From the NCBI RefSeq assembly GCF_003958645.1, contig NZ_RXLO01000007.1, forward strand, positions 124,001 through 188,000: 64,000 nt of DNA, in the 5' to 3' direction. The position numbers and the translations under genes were made by a program. Under the pieces are notes generated by a model, which was given only the letters and a program-made list of their open reading frames with translations, did not search any database and had not been told where the DNA came from. Of the stretch, positions 42,544 through 50,658 are shown one piece after another (positions within the stretch are counted from its first letter, which is position 1; each line of letters opens with the position of its first letter). Source of the stretch: Chitinophaga rhizosphaerae. Its GTDB lineage: Bacteria > Bacteroidota > Bacteroidia > Chitinophagales > Chitinophagaceae.

Positions 42544-43236
42544 ATGGAAATAGAAGGAGTAAAACTGCGAAAGAAATATTATTTCATTGATGAAACAGGG
42601 GATACCAGTTTTTTTGATAAACTTGGCCATCCGTTAGAAGGTACCAATGGATATCAGCCATATTTTATAATGGGGATACTGGAAACCAACAATAGAAAGT
42701 ATCTGCGGGATGCGGTATTGAATTTTAAGGATTGGATAAGAAGGGATATTTTGTATAGTGGAATTCCTTCGATAGCTGAGAACGAAGATTGGTTTGTTCA
42801 TGCGAGGAAGGATCATCCTGAGGTGAGAATAAACTTTATAGAACTATTGCGTAAAATCCGTGGATTTAAAATTCATGTCATTATTGTTAAAAAGGGTTTA
42901 AAAGTATTTAAGGAGAAATACAATGGTAAGGCTTCAGCATTTTATTTGGATGTGCTTCGACGATTGCTGCATCAAAAGAATTTTGACAAGAGGAATTATC
43001 ATAGTATACACCTTTCTCAATATGGCAAAAATCAATTGGCCATATTGAAAGAGGTAGTTCGGCCTTTTGAAGAGTGCGGTGTGCATTTTAGATTGAATAT
43101 TGCCGCAAGTAATAAAATGTCGGAGCTGAGTATTGTTGATTACATGCTTTGGATGTTCCAGCGGAAACTATTAAAGGGCGAATCAAGATTTTTCGAAGCC
43201 CTTAGGGGAAAGTTTGGAGTTATCGTGGAATTATGA
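42544..43236 (+). CDS. DUF3800-domain protein
   Basis: 230 residues from ATG 42544; a longer form beginning at 42496 has a poor N-terminus. The start YYFIDETGD (FIDETGD at residues 14-20) is the DUF3800 signature; the acidic residues resemble the first metal-binding strand of an RNase-H-like fold, though a nuclease activity is inferred, not shown. A further conserved-looking acidic stretch is SELSIVDYMLWM near residue 200. The gene is clearly more AT-rich, with different codon use, than its neighbours, suggesting horizontal transfer. Three structured RNA units and a terminator follow on the same strand. Confidence 0.8.
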   Translation: MEIEGVKLRKKYYFIDETGDTSFFDKLGHPLEGTNGYQPYFIMGILETNNRKYLRDAVLNFKDWIRRDILYSGIPSIAENEDWFVHARKDHPEVRINFIELLRKIRGFKIHVIIVKKGLKVFKEKYNGKASAFYLDVLRRLLHQKNFDKRNYHSIHLSQYGKNQLAILKEVVRPFEECGVHFRLNIAASNKMSELSIVDYMLWMFQRKLLKGESRFFEALRGKFGVIVEL

Positions 43237-43244
43237 AATGAAAA

Positions 43245-43330
43245 AAGGCTAAAAATTTCTTCAACCCCCGTGCCTTTCAGGCAGCACCCCACTTGAGCGG
43301 AGATATGCAAGTTGAAAAATTTTTAGCCTT
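43245..43330 (+). repeat. DUF3800-associated RNA unit 1
   Basis: Outer stem 43245-43258 with 43317-43330 (14 bp, perfect), bulged C at 43259, inner stem 43260-43265 (TTCAAC) with 43311-43316 (GTTGAA). Inside, TGCC 43271-43274 pairs with GGCA 43280-43283. Confidence 0.7.
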
Positions 43331-43375
43331 AAAAGGTAAGGTCATCTAAGTACCTTGCTTTTTTGGAAAGCGACA

Positions 43376-43459
43376 TTAAAAGATCAATTCAGCTCCCGTA
43401 CTATTTTTCAAGTAACCCCCCTTCATGGGAAGAGGTATGCAAGCTGACGAAGCTTTTAA
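43376..43459 (+). repeat. DUF3800-associated RNA unit 2
   Basis: Outer stem TTAAAAG 43376-43382 with CTTTTAA 43453-43459, internal loop, inner stem TCAGC 43389-43393 with GCTGA 43443-43447. Inside, TACT 43399-43402 pairs with AGTA 43411-43414. The core is 4 nt longer than in the other two units. Confidence 0.65.
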
Positions 43460-43500
43460 CCAATAATGAACAGCATTGGCACGTTCATTTCTCAAATCGA

Positions 43501-43588
43501 AAACCTGGGAAGTTTCTCACCCCCCGTGCCGTTTCCAGCAACCCCCACAAGATGCGAGTTATGCAAGATGAGCCACTTCCCCCGGTTT
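43501..43588 (+). repeat. DUF3800-associated RNA unit 3
   Basis: Outer stem AAACC 43501-43505 with GGTTT 43584-43588, then GGGAAGT 43507-43513 with ACTTCCC 43575-43581, internal loop, inner stem CTCA 43516-43519 with TGAG 43569-43572. Inside, TGC 43527-43529 pairs with GCA 43538-43540. Confidence 0.65.
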
Positions 43589-43672
43589 ATTCAAAAGTAA
43601 ATCAATATTCTACATCAACATTACATCGCCGAAAATATTGAAACGAAAATTCTCACGGAGATGCGCAAAAAA

Positions 43673-43703
43673 AATCCGGCGGGAATTTCCGCCGGATTTT
43701 TTC
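43673..43703. terminator. Bidirectional intrinsic terminator between convergent transcripts
   Basis: AATCCGGCGG at 43673-43682 pairs with 43689-43698, flanked by an A-run on the left and T-run on the right. It can end the DUF3800/RNA transcript (plus) and the cysteine desulfurase transcript (minus). Confidence 0.88.
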
Positions 43704-43725
43704 ACGATATCCAAATGACGAAGTC

Positions 43726-44853
43726 TTAAATGAGTTCTTTCAGTTTCGCCACCACAGCGTCTACTTCTGCTTTCGTGTTGGTGTGCGCGAAGGAGAAGCG
43801 TACGGCGATGCGGTTGGGATCGCTGCTGAGCGAGCGGATCACGTGCGAGCCCGCGTCGGCACCGGAAGTGCAGGCGCTGCCGCCGGAGGCGCAGATGCCG
43901 TTGATGTCCAGGTTGAAGAGGAGCATCTCGCTTTTTTCCGTTTTCGGGAAGGAAACGTTCAGTACGGTGTAGAGGCTGCGGCCATGCAAATCGCCGTTGA
44001 AGCTCACGGCCGGGATGTGCTGTTCCAGCTGTTGGGCCATGTACATGCGGAGGTCGTTGATGTAGGCGCTGTGTGCTTCGTGGTTGGCGGTCGCCAATTC
44101 CAGTGCTTTGGCGAAGCCTACGATGCCGTACAGGTTCTCGGTGCCGGCGCGCATGTTGCGCTCCTGCGATCCGCCCATGAGGTAGGGCTGGATCTTCACG
44201 TTCTCGTTGATGTAGAGGATGCCCACGCCTTTGGGGCCATGGAACTTATGGCCGGCGCCATTGATGAAATGTACCGGCGTATTGCGCAGGTCGAAGGGAT
44301 AATGGCCCACGGTCTGCACCGTATCGGAATGGAAAATGGCGTCGAACTCCTTGCAGAGGTTGCCCACGGCATGGATATCGAGCAGGTTGCCGATCTCGTT
44401 GTTGGCATGCATGAGGCTTACCAGCGTCCGTTCCTTGCTTTCGGCCAGGAGGCGGCGCAGGTCTTCGAGGTCCACATGCCCGTTCGGCAGCAGTTTCACC
44501 CAGGAAAGCCGCACCTCGTCGCGGCAATAGACATGCTCAACGGTGTGGAGGGTGGCGTGGTGCTCGATGGGAGAGCTGATGATATGACGGCACCCCAGGT
44601 CGCGGATGGCCGCATTCACGGCCGTGTTGGTGCTTTCGGTACCGCCCGAGGTAAAGAAGATCTCGCCGGGGTGGGCGTTGAGGATCTTTGCGACGGATTT
44701 CCGCGCATTTTCGATGCCTAGCCGCGATTCGCGGCCGTATGAATAAATGGAGGACGGATTGCCGAACTTTTCTGTCATATACGGCAGCATGGTGTCAAGA
44801 ACTGCCGGGTCGAGTGCCGTGGTTGCGGCATTGTCGAAATAAATTCTTTCCAA
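43726..44853 (-). CDS. Cysteine desulfurase (IscS/NifS family)
   Basis: 375 residues, a PLP enzyme that removes sulfur from cysteine for Fe-S clusters or thiolated tRNA. Motifs: YFDNAATTALDPAVL at the N-terminus, FTSGGTESTNTAV, SPIEHHATLHT with the PLP-stacking His, the Schiff-base Lys in GAGHKFHGPKGVG near residue 203, and a persulfide loop containing GICASGGSACTSG. The long Cys loop places it nearer IscS/NifS than SufS. No isc genes are adjacent, so its role may be general sulfur supply. Confidence 0.93.
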   Translation of the reverse strand: MERIYFDNAATTALDPAVLDTMLPYMTEKFGNPSSIYSYGRESRLGIENARKSVAKILNAHPGEIFFTSGGTESTNTAVNAAIRDLGCRHIISSPIEHHATLHTVEHVYCRDEVRLSWVKLLPNGHVDLEDLRRLLAESKERTLVSLMHANNEIGNLLDIHAVGNLCKEFDAIFHSDTVQTVGHYPFDLRNTPVHFINGAGHKFHGPKGVGILYINENVKIQPYLMGGSQERNMRAGTENLYGIVGFAKALELATANHEAHSAYINDLRMYMAQQLEQHIPAVSFNGDLHGRSLYTVLNVSFPKTEKSEMLLFNLDINGICASGGSACTSGADAGSHVIRSLSSDPNRIAVRFSFAHTNTKAEVDAVVAKLKELI

Positions 44854-44917
44854 GGTCGTGCGGGTTTGGTGGTTTTTGATTAAAAAAGTGCCACAAAATT
44901 AAGGAATTGCCGACAAA

Positions 44918-44951
44918 GAAAAACGGATGGCAGTTAATTCCGCCATCCGTT
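44918..44951 (-). terminator. Intrinsic terminator of glmM on the minus strand
   Basis: AACGGATGGC at 44922-44931 and its complement at 44942-44951 form a 10-bp stem; read on the minus strand it is followed by a T-rich stretch (44923-44918 and beyond). It lies 25 bp past the glmM stop. Confidence 0.75.
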
Positions 44952-44975
44952 CATCCATCTATAAGTCTATAGGAA

Positions 44976-46358
44976 TTATATGAATTCCTTGATATCCTGC
45001 ATGATTTTACGGGCGATATTGTCTGCCGTGGTCTCATTCTGGCTCTCCGCATAGATCCGGATAATGGGCTCCGTGTTGGACGTCCGCAGGTGTACCCAGT
45101 CCTTGTCGAACTCGATTTTCAGCCCGTCGTCGGTGTTCAAGGGCTGGTTTTTGTACTTCCCTTTGATTTTTTCGAAGATTTCCTTCACGTCGATGCCTTT
45201 ATCCAGCTCGATCTTGTTTTTGCTGATGAAATAGTCCGGGTACGAGTTCCGGAGGGCTTTCATCGTCTTTTTGCTCTGCGCCAGGTGGCTCAGGAAGAGG
45301 CCGATGCCGATGAGGGCGTCGCGGCCGTAATGGAAGTCCGGAACGATGATACCGCCGTTCCCTTCGCCGCCGATCACGGCGTTAACGGCTTTCATCTTGT
45401 TCACGACGTTCACTTCGCCTACGGCGGAAGGATGGTATTCCCCGCCATTTTTGATGGTGATATCTTTCAGCGCCTGGGTGGAGCTCATGTTGGACACGGA
45501 ATTGCCTTTCCTGTGCTTCAGCACGTAGTCGGACACCGCTACCAGGGTATATTCCTCGCCGAACATGCTGCCGTCTTCACAAACGAAGCAAAGGCGGTCT
45601 ACGTCCGGGTCTACGGCGATACCGAAATCGGCCTGGCTCTTATCTACCTCGTTGCTGAGCGCGGTGAGGTTTTCGGGCAGGGGCTCGGGATTGTGGGCGA
45701 ATTTACCGGAAACATCGTCGAACAGGGTGGTCACTTCCTTTACGCCCAGCGCCCTCAGCAGGGCGGGTACGAAGATGGCGCCGGTGGAGTTTACGGCGTC
45801 TACCACCACTTTAAATCCGGCGGCTTCGATGGCTGCCTTATCTACAAGGGGGTAATTCAACACCAGGTCGATGTGCTTCTGGAGGTAGGAATCGTCTTTC
45901 CGGTACGATCCGAGTTTGTTCACGTCTGCGAAGTTGAAGTCTTCCCGCTCGGCGATATCGAGCACTTCGGCGCCGTCTGCGCCGGAGATGAACTCTCCTT
46001 TCGAATTCAGGAGCTTCAGGGCGTTCCATTCGCGGGGGTTGTGGCTGGCGGTCAGGATGATGCCGCCCGCTGCCTGTTCGAGGGGAACGGCGATTTCCAC
46101 GGTAGGCGTGGTGCTGAGGTCCAGGTCCACTACGTCAATGCCCAGGCCGTTGAGGGTGGAAACGACCAGTTGCTTGACCATTTCCCCGGAAATCCGGCCA
46201 TCTCTTCCGATCACCACTTTCCTGTTCTCCGCGTTCTGCTTCAGCAGCCAGGTGCCGTAAGCCGCGGTGAACTTCACCACATCGAGGGGGGAAAGTCCTT
46301 CGCCGGGCTTGCCGCCGATGGTGCCGCGAATTCCCGAAATTGATTTAATCAGTGCCAC
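44976..46358 (-). CDS. glmM: Phosphoglucosamine mutase-like phosphohexomutase
   Basis: 460 residues of the alpha-D-phosphohexomutase family. The phosphoserine loop TASHNPREWN has Ser at residue 105, the metal-binding loop is DPDVDRLCF near residue 255, the sugar-binding loop GGEGNGG near residue 335, and the phosphate-binding loop RTSNTEPIIRIYAES near residue 430. The early SISGIRGTIGG matches GlmM-type proteins, which interconvert glucosamine-6-P and -1-P for peptidoglycan. Phosphomannomutase activity cannot be excluded by sequence. A minus-strand -7 box TATCTTTG (46389-46382) lies just upstream. Confidence 0.87.
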   Translation of the reverse strand: MALIKSISGIRGTIGGKPGEGLSPLDVVKFTAAYGTWLLKQNAENRKVVIGRDGRISGEMVKQLVVSTLNGLGIDVVDLDLSTTPTVEIAVPLEQAAGGIILTASHNPREWNALKLLNSKGEFISGADGAEVLDIAEREDFNFADVNKLGSYRKDDSYLQKHIDLVLNYPLVDKAAIEAAGFKVVVDAVNSTGAIFVPALLRALGVKEVTTLFDDVSGKFAHNPEPLPENLTALSNEVDKSQADFGIAVDPDVDRLCFVCEDGSMFGEEYTLVAVSDYVLKHRKGNSVSNMSSTQALKDITIKNGGEYHPSAVGEVNVVNKMKAVNAVIGGEGNGGIIVPDFHYGRDALIGIGLFLSHLAQSKKTMKALRNSYPDYFISKNKIELDKGIDVKEIFEKIKGKYKNQPLNTDDGLKIEFDKDWVHLRTSNTEPIIRIYAESQNETTADNIARKIMQDIKEFI

Positions 46359-46381
46359 TTTATTGGATTTTTTTAGGATGG

Positions 46382-46472
46382 CAAAGATAATCGATTCCGT
46401 ATTTATCGGCCCCGCTATTTTGTCATGTCACCGATCGCGGACCGGTATGTTGGCGCAATTAGTGTATATTTG
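46382..46472. promoter_or_regulatory. Divergent -7 boxes for glmM and the sulfatase gene
   Basis: Minus strand: TATCTTTG at 46389-46382, 24 bp before the glmM start. Plus strand: TATATTTG at 46465-46472, 57 bp before the sulfatase ATG. Both fit TAnnTTTG; neither has a convincing -33. Confidence 0.4.
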
Positions 46473-46528
46473 CCGCTACGTATAAAATTTTACGGGAATA
46501 TAAGTTTAGCGAATAACCAATTATTAAG

Positions 46529-48550
46529 ATGATTCAGCTTTGGTCGCGGATACCCAGATACATCCGGTATATTTTCACCCAAACCTTGTACCTGTTCGGT
46601 TTCCTGGTAGCGTGGCGCCTGATCTTCTATTTCTTCTTCTTCACCACCACCATTCAGGATAGCGGTACCATCGCCAAAGCCTGGCATCTCGGCCTGAAGT
46701 TCGACATGCGCCTGGCCCTCATCTGCATGGCCCCCGTCGCCCTGCTGGCGTTGCTCACGCGCGACCGGCTCTTCGGCCCCGGGTGGCTCCGCAGGCTGCA
46801 TTTCGCCTGGCTTTTCATCCTGTACGCATTCCTTACTTTATTTTACGTGACCGACCTGGGGCATTACAGCTACCTCGGTATCCGCATAGAACCCTCCGTC
46901 ACCCGATTCCTCGCCACCGGCGAACGCGGCACCAACGCCCGGATGCTCTGGGAAAGCTACCCCGTCATCAAAGGAGCTACCGGCCTGCTGCTGTTGATGG
47001 CCTTCGTGATCTGGTCGTACCGCTCCATCTTCCGCCACTTCGCCAACCAGGAAGGCGTTCCCGTACGCCCCAAAGGCTTCGCAGCCTGGGTGGTTGCTCT
47101 CGTACTGCTGTTCGGCGCGGGGATTTACGGCAACGTCGCCTATTTCCCGCTCAGGTGGAGCCAGGCCATGTTCACGCGCGACAACGGGATCACGTCCCTC
47201 GGGCTCAACCCCGTCCTCTATTTCGTGTCGAACTTTTCGGTGAAAGACGATACCTACGATATCGGGCTCACCCGCAAATATTACACGCCCGTGGCGGAAT
47301 ATCTCGGGGTCGACAAGCCCGACGCGTCGGCGCTGAACTACGCCCGCTTCGTGAAAGGCGATTCCCTGGCCGGCCGGCCCAACGTCGTCATCGTGATGCT
47401 CGAATCGGGCGGAGCGGCCATGACGTCCATGTTCAACAATCCCATGAAAGCCACGCCCAACCTGCAAAAGCTCGCAGATGAAGGCTTGTTTTTCGACCAT
47501 TTCTACGTACCGGCCATGAGCACCGCCAGAACCGTTTTCGGCGTTACCACCGGCCTCCCCGATATCTGTAAGTTCAAAACCGCCTCGCGCCACCCCGGCA
47601 TCGTGGACCAGCGGGTGGTGATGGACCAGTTCAGGGGATACGAAAAATATTACCTCCTCGGCGGAAACACCAACTGGGCCAACATCCGCGCCGTTTTTAC
47701 CAATAACGTGGACAGCATCCGGATCTTCGAGGAAGGCTACTTCAAGGCGCCGAAGGCAGATGTGTGGGGCGTTTCGGACTTCGACCTCATATCGGAGTCC
47801 GACGAAATTTTCCGGAAAGCCCACCAGGCCGGCAAACCCTTCGTGGCATTCCTGCAAACGGCCGACAACCACGAACCTTACACCACCACCGCCGGAAAGG
47901 GCGATTTTAAGAAAGTGACCGAAAAAGAGGTGGATATGAAAGCTTTCAAATCCGCCGGCTGGCTGTCGATCGACCAGTTCAACGCCATGCGCTACCTCGA
48001 TTACAACGTGGGTTACCTCATGGAGCTGGCGGCAAAATCCGGATACCTCGACAATACGATTTTCGTATTTTTCGGCGATCATTCCGCCCGGTTGAGCCCG
48101 TTCAGGCACATGCCCCTGCCCGAATACGAGATGGGAACGTTCGTAGACCACGTGCCCTGCATCATCTGGGCGCCGAAATTGGCAAAACCGCAGCGGATCA
48201 GCCGGATGAGCAGTTTGCTGGACGTGTACCCCACCGTGGCGAAAATGGCCGGGGTGGATTTTACCAATTACACGATGGGGGTGGATATGCTCGATACCAC
48301 CTTCGCCGGGGAACGGTACGCTTTCATTGTCTATAACCGCGGCGAAAACTATTACGGGCTCATGGGGAAAAAATATTTTTTCGAGATCGGGGTGGATAGC
48401 GGCAAGATGCGTTTGTACGACCTGGAGGGCGATCCCTTGAAAGACGTGAGCGCCGCGCAGCCGCAAATTGCCGGGGAACTGGAGAAATTAACCCGCGGAT
48501 TTTACGAATCATCCCGATATTTGATGTTTAACAATAAAAAACCGAAGTAA
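46529..48550 (+). CDS. LTA-synthase-like membrane sulfatase/phosphotransferase
   Basis: 673 residues. About five N-terminal membrane helices (to roughly residue 205) precede a periplasmic sulfatase-fold domain with VVIVMLESGGAAMTSMF, the active-site Thr region MSTARTVFGVTTGLPDI, NTNWANIR, DNHEPYTTT and FFGDHSARLSP near residue 515. This is the LTA synthase family, which in Bacteroidota transfers glycerol-phosphate or phosphoethanolamine to surface glycans or lipids rather than making lipoteichoic acid. First of five plus-strand genes closely spaced, with a methyltransferase 18 bp downstream. Confidence 0.88.
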   Translation: MIQLWSRIPRYIRYIFTQTLYLFGFLVAWRLIFYFFFFTTTIQDSGTIAKAWHLGLKFDMRLALICMAPVALLALLTRDRLFGPGWLRRLHFAWLFILYAFLTLFYVTDLGHYSYLGIRIEPSVTRFLATGERGTNARMLWESYPVIKGATGLLLLMAFVIWSYRSIFRHFANQEGVPVRPKGFAAWVVALVLLFGAGIYGNVAYFPLRWSQAMFTRDNGITSLGLNPVLYFVSNFSVKDDTYDIGLTRKYYTPVAEYLGVDKPDASALNYARFVKGDSLAGRPNVVIVMLESGGAAMTSMFNNPMKATPNLQKLADEGLFFDHFYVPAMSTARTVFGVTTGLPDICKFKTASRHPGIVDQRVVMDQFRGYEKYYLLGGNTNWANIRAVFTNNVDSIRIFEEGYFKAPKADVWGVSDFDLISESDEIFRKAHQAGKPFVAFLQTADNHEPYTTTAGKGDFKKVTEKEVDMKAFKSAGWLSIDQFNAMRYLDYNVGYLMELAAKSGYLDNTIFVFFGDHSARLSPFRHMPLPEYEMGTFVDHVPCIIWAPKLAKPQRISRMSSLLDVYPTVAKMAGVDFTNYTMGVDMLDTTFAGERYAFIVYNRGENYYGLMGKKYFFEIGVDSGKMRLYDLEGDPLKDVSAAQPQIAGELEKLTRGFYESSRYLMFNNKKPK

Positions 48551-48567
48551 TTTTCGACCGACACGAA

Positions 48568-49317
48568 ATGGAAGTGCCGAAACAATGGTTCAAAGACTGG
48601 TTCAATTCACCGTATTATCACCTGCTGTACAACAACAGGGATGAGCGGGAAGCGTCTGCCTTCATAGACAAGCTGGTAGATTACCTGCGCCCGGAAGCCG
48701 GCGCGCTGATGCTCGACGTGGCCTGCGGCCGCGGAAGGCATGCCCGGTACCTGGCAGACAAAGGGTTCAACGTTACCGGCATCGATCTGTCGGAAGAAAG
48801 CATCGCGGCTGCGCGGAAGCTGGAAAACGAGCGGCTGAGCTTTTTCCAGCACGATATGCGGCTGCCTTTCCGCATCAATTATTTCGATATCGTATTCAAT
48901 TTTTTCACCAGTTTCGGGTATTTCGAGACGCGGCACGAGAACGATAACGCCCTGCGCACGCTGACCAACAGCCTGAAGCCGGGCGGAAGGCTGGTGCTGG
49001 ATTACCTGAACAGCCCTTTTGCGGCGGCGCACCTGGTGCCGAACGAGATCAGGGAGATCGACGATGTGGTGTTCGACATCCATCGCGAGGTGGAAGGGGG
49101 GAAGTTTATGAAGGAAATCCGTATTCTCGACAGGAAGAAGCTGTTCAGGACGAGTTTCGCCGAGCGGGTGTCTGCCCTTGGCCTGGCCGATTTCAGGGAG
49201 ATGTTCGCACTGCAGAAGCTCGAGATCACCGATGTTTTCGGGGATTATCATTTTAACACCTTCGATGAGGCGCATTCCCCGCGGCTGATCCTCATCGCCC
49301 AAAAACCGACATCCTGA
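48568..49317 (+). CDS. Class I SAM-dependent methyltransferase
   Basis: 249 residues. SAM motif I MLDVACGRGRHARYLADKGF near residue 50, acidic loop GIDLSEESI, motif for motif IV DIVFNFFTSFGYF near residue 108 and SLKPGGRLVLDYLNS. It resembles the small-molecule methyltransferases of the Methyltransf_25 type. It sits between the LTA-synthase-like gene and PAP2 (its stop overlaps the PAP2 start), so a role in envelope lipids or polyprenyl metabolism is possible but unproven. Confidence 0.88.
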   Translation: MEVPKQWFKDWFNSPYYHLLYNNRDEREASAFIDKLVDYLRPEAGALMLDVACGRGRHARYLADKGFNVTGIDLSEESIAAARKLENERLSFFQHDMRLPFRINYFDIVFNFFTSFGYFETRHENDNALRTLTNSLKPGGRLVLDYLNSPFAAAHLVPNEIREIDDVVFDIHREVEGGKFMKEIRILDRKKLFRTSFAERVSALGLADFREMFALQKLEITDVFGDYHFNTFDEAHSPRLILIAQKPTS

Positions 49318-49898
49318 TGGGAACCTTGCTCACGTGGGACCTGATCCTGTTTTTCAATATCAACAGCAAATGGGCGACCTCTTTCCTGGACAGCTGGCTG
49401 CCCTGGATGCGGGAACCCTATCTCTGGGCGCCCCTGTACCTGTTCCTCATGGTTTTCGTGACCTGGAACTGGGGCTGGAAAGGTTTCTGGTGGATCGTTT
49501 TCTTCATCCTGACCTTCGCCCTGTGCGACCAGGCCAGCGGTTTCCTCAAAGGCGCCGTAGGCAGGCTGCGCCCGGGCAACGATCCCAATATTGCCCAGTA
49601 CGTGCGGATCATGGTGGGATATTACCCCCAAAGCGGCAGTTTTACATCTTCTCACGCGGCCAACCATTTCGGACTGGCCATGTTTTCATTTATAACCCTG
49701 CGGCGGTACATCCGCGGCTGGGCCTGGTTCTTTTTCGTGTGGGCGGCGGTTATTTGCTACGCACAGGTGTATGTGGGCGTGCATTACCCGACCGATATCC
49801 TGGGCGGGGCGCTGCTGGGCTGCCTGGCGGGCTCGCTGAGCGGAGGGTTCTTTACCAGGCGTATCGGGCTGGAGCCATTACCTGAAAAAACAACATGA
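49317..49898 (+). CDS. PAP2-family membrane phosphatase
   Basis: 193 residues with about five membrane helices. The three PAP2 phosphatase motifs are present: KGAVGRLRPGN (Lys-x6-Arg-Pro), SGSFTSSHAAN (Ser...His) and VYVGVHYPTD (His...Asp). Such enzymes dephosphorylate undecaprenyl-pyrophosphate, phosphatidylglycerol-phosphate or lipid A. The start overlaps the methyltransferase stop and the stop overlaps the ZIP start by ATGA, so the genes are tightly coupled. Confidence 0.92.
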   Translation: MGTLLTWDLILFFNINSKWATSFLDSWLPWMREPYLWAPLYLFLMVFVTWNWGWKGFWWIVFFILTFALCDQASGFLKGAVGRLRPGNDPNIAQYVRIMVGYYPQSGSFTSSHAANHFGLAMFSFITLRRYIRGWAWFFFVWAAVICYAQVYVGVHYPTDILGGALLGCLAGSLSGGFFTRRIGLEPLPEKTT

Positions 49899-50632
49899 AC
49901 ATAGCTTACCTCATACTCATCCTGGCCGCCACGATCTTTGGCGGCATGATCCCCATGATATTCAAAAGGATCAGTCCTGGCCTGCCCATTTACCTGCTGG
50001 CGTTCACCGGGGCGTTCCTGTTCGGCGTCACGATCATGCACCTGCTGCCGGAAGTGTACCACGAGCTGGGGCATCCCGCCGGTATTTACATCGTGATCGG
50101 GTTCTTCCTGCAGGTGTTCCTCCAGCAGCTGAGCCACGGCATGGAGCATGGGCATACCCATCTGCCGGCTGCCGGCGGGCACCATCATCACATTGCGGTG
50201 ACGCCGCTGCTGATAGGGCTCTCCATCCACGCGTTCATGGAAGGCATCCCGCTGGGGTTCCATTATGAAGACAAATCCGCATTACCATCGCTCATGCTCG
50301 GCGTGATGGCCCACAAGATCCCGGAATCCCTCACGCTCATCACCGTGATGGTCCACGCCGGGCAATCCCGCGCCAGGCTCTGGCGCATCCTCGTCATCTT
50401 CTCCCTCGTCACGCCTTTTTCGGCGATGCTGGCAGGATGGCTGGGAGACAAGTCCGAAGCCGTCACCCATTCGCTGATCTACATCGTGGCGCTCGTTATC
50501 GGCGCTTTCCTCCATATTTCTACCACCATTTTCTACGAGTCGGGCACCAAACATCATGAACTGAGCCGCAGAAAGGTACTGGCCATCGCGATTGGCCTCG
50601 GTATGGCTTTTGTTACCCTGATATTTGAATAA
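49895..50632 (+). CDS. ZIP-family metal transporter
   Basis: 245 residues, about eight membrane helices. A cytoplasmic His-rich loop (HGMEHGHTHLPAAGGHHHHI, about residues 86-105) is followed by the transport-site motifs HAFMEGIPLG and MAHKIPESLTLI (His-x3-Glu). ZIP proteins import zinc or iron-type divalent cations into the cytoplasm. It overlaps the PAP2 gene by 4 bp; the functional link is not obvious. Confidence 0.92.
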   Translation: MNIAYLILILAATIFGGMIPMIFKRISPGLPIYLLAFTGAFLFGVTIMHLLPEVYHELGHPAGIYIVIGFFLQVFLQQLSHGMEHGHTHLPAAGGHHHHIAVTPLLIGLSIHAFMEGIPLGFHYEDKSALPSLMLGVMAHKIPESLTLITVMVHAGQSRARLWRILVIFSLVTPFSAMLAGWLGDKSEAVTHSLIYIVALVIGAFLHISTTIFYESGTKHHELSRRKVLAIAIGLGMAFVTLIFE

Positions 50633-50658
50633 TTAATTATTTTTAGGCTTTATATATT

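Larger units (their letters stand above)
43245..43588 (+). ncRNA. Candidate structured RNA made of three tandem units
   Basis: Units 43245-43330, 43376-43459 and 43501-43588 (86, 84 and 88 nt) share a core read in order: CCCGT, a small hairpin, CCCC, and ATGCAAG (43305-43311, 43437-43443, 43561-43567). Each core is closed by stems whose sequences differ between units but remain complementary. The two spacers carry their own hairpins: AAGGTA/TACCTT at 43333-43356, and AATGAAC/GTTCATT at 43465-43489. An intrinsic terminator at 43673 would end a transcript of about 450 nt. Structured RNA motifs near DUF3800 genes have been described; whether this belongs to one of them cannot be judged here. Strand is inferred from the terminator and the gene orientation. 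Confidence 0.65.

Noticed and set aside
43260-43319. Codon-level similarity of unit 1 and unit 3 (both can be read as xPRAxxxxPHxxxxMQ)
   Set aside because: The similarity is at nucleotide level and follows the shared RNA core; no common start codon, and unit 2 does not keep the frame.
43245-43588. CRISPR array or retron RNA
   Set aside because: Units are diverged with internal pairing, spacers are not unique protospacer-like segments of constant length, and there is no cas gene or reverse transcriptase nearby.
43363-43641. 92-codon ORF (TTG start) across RNA units 2 and 3
   Set aside because: No ATG, no recognisable protein motif, and the region is better explained by paired RNA stems; unit 2 differs in length by 4 nt, which would break a conserved reading frame.
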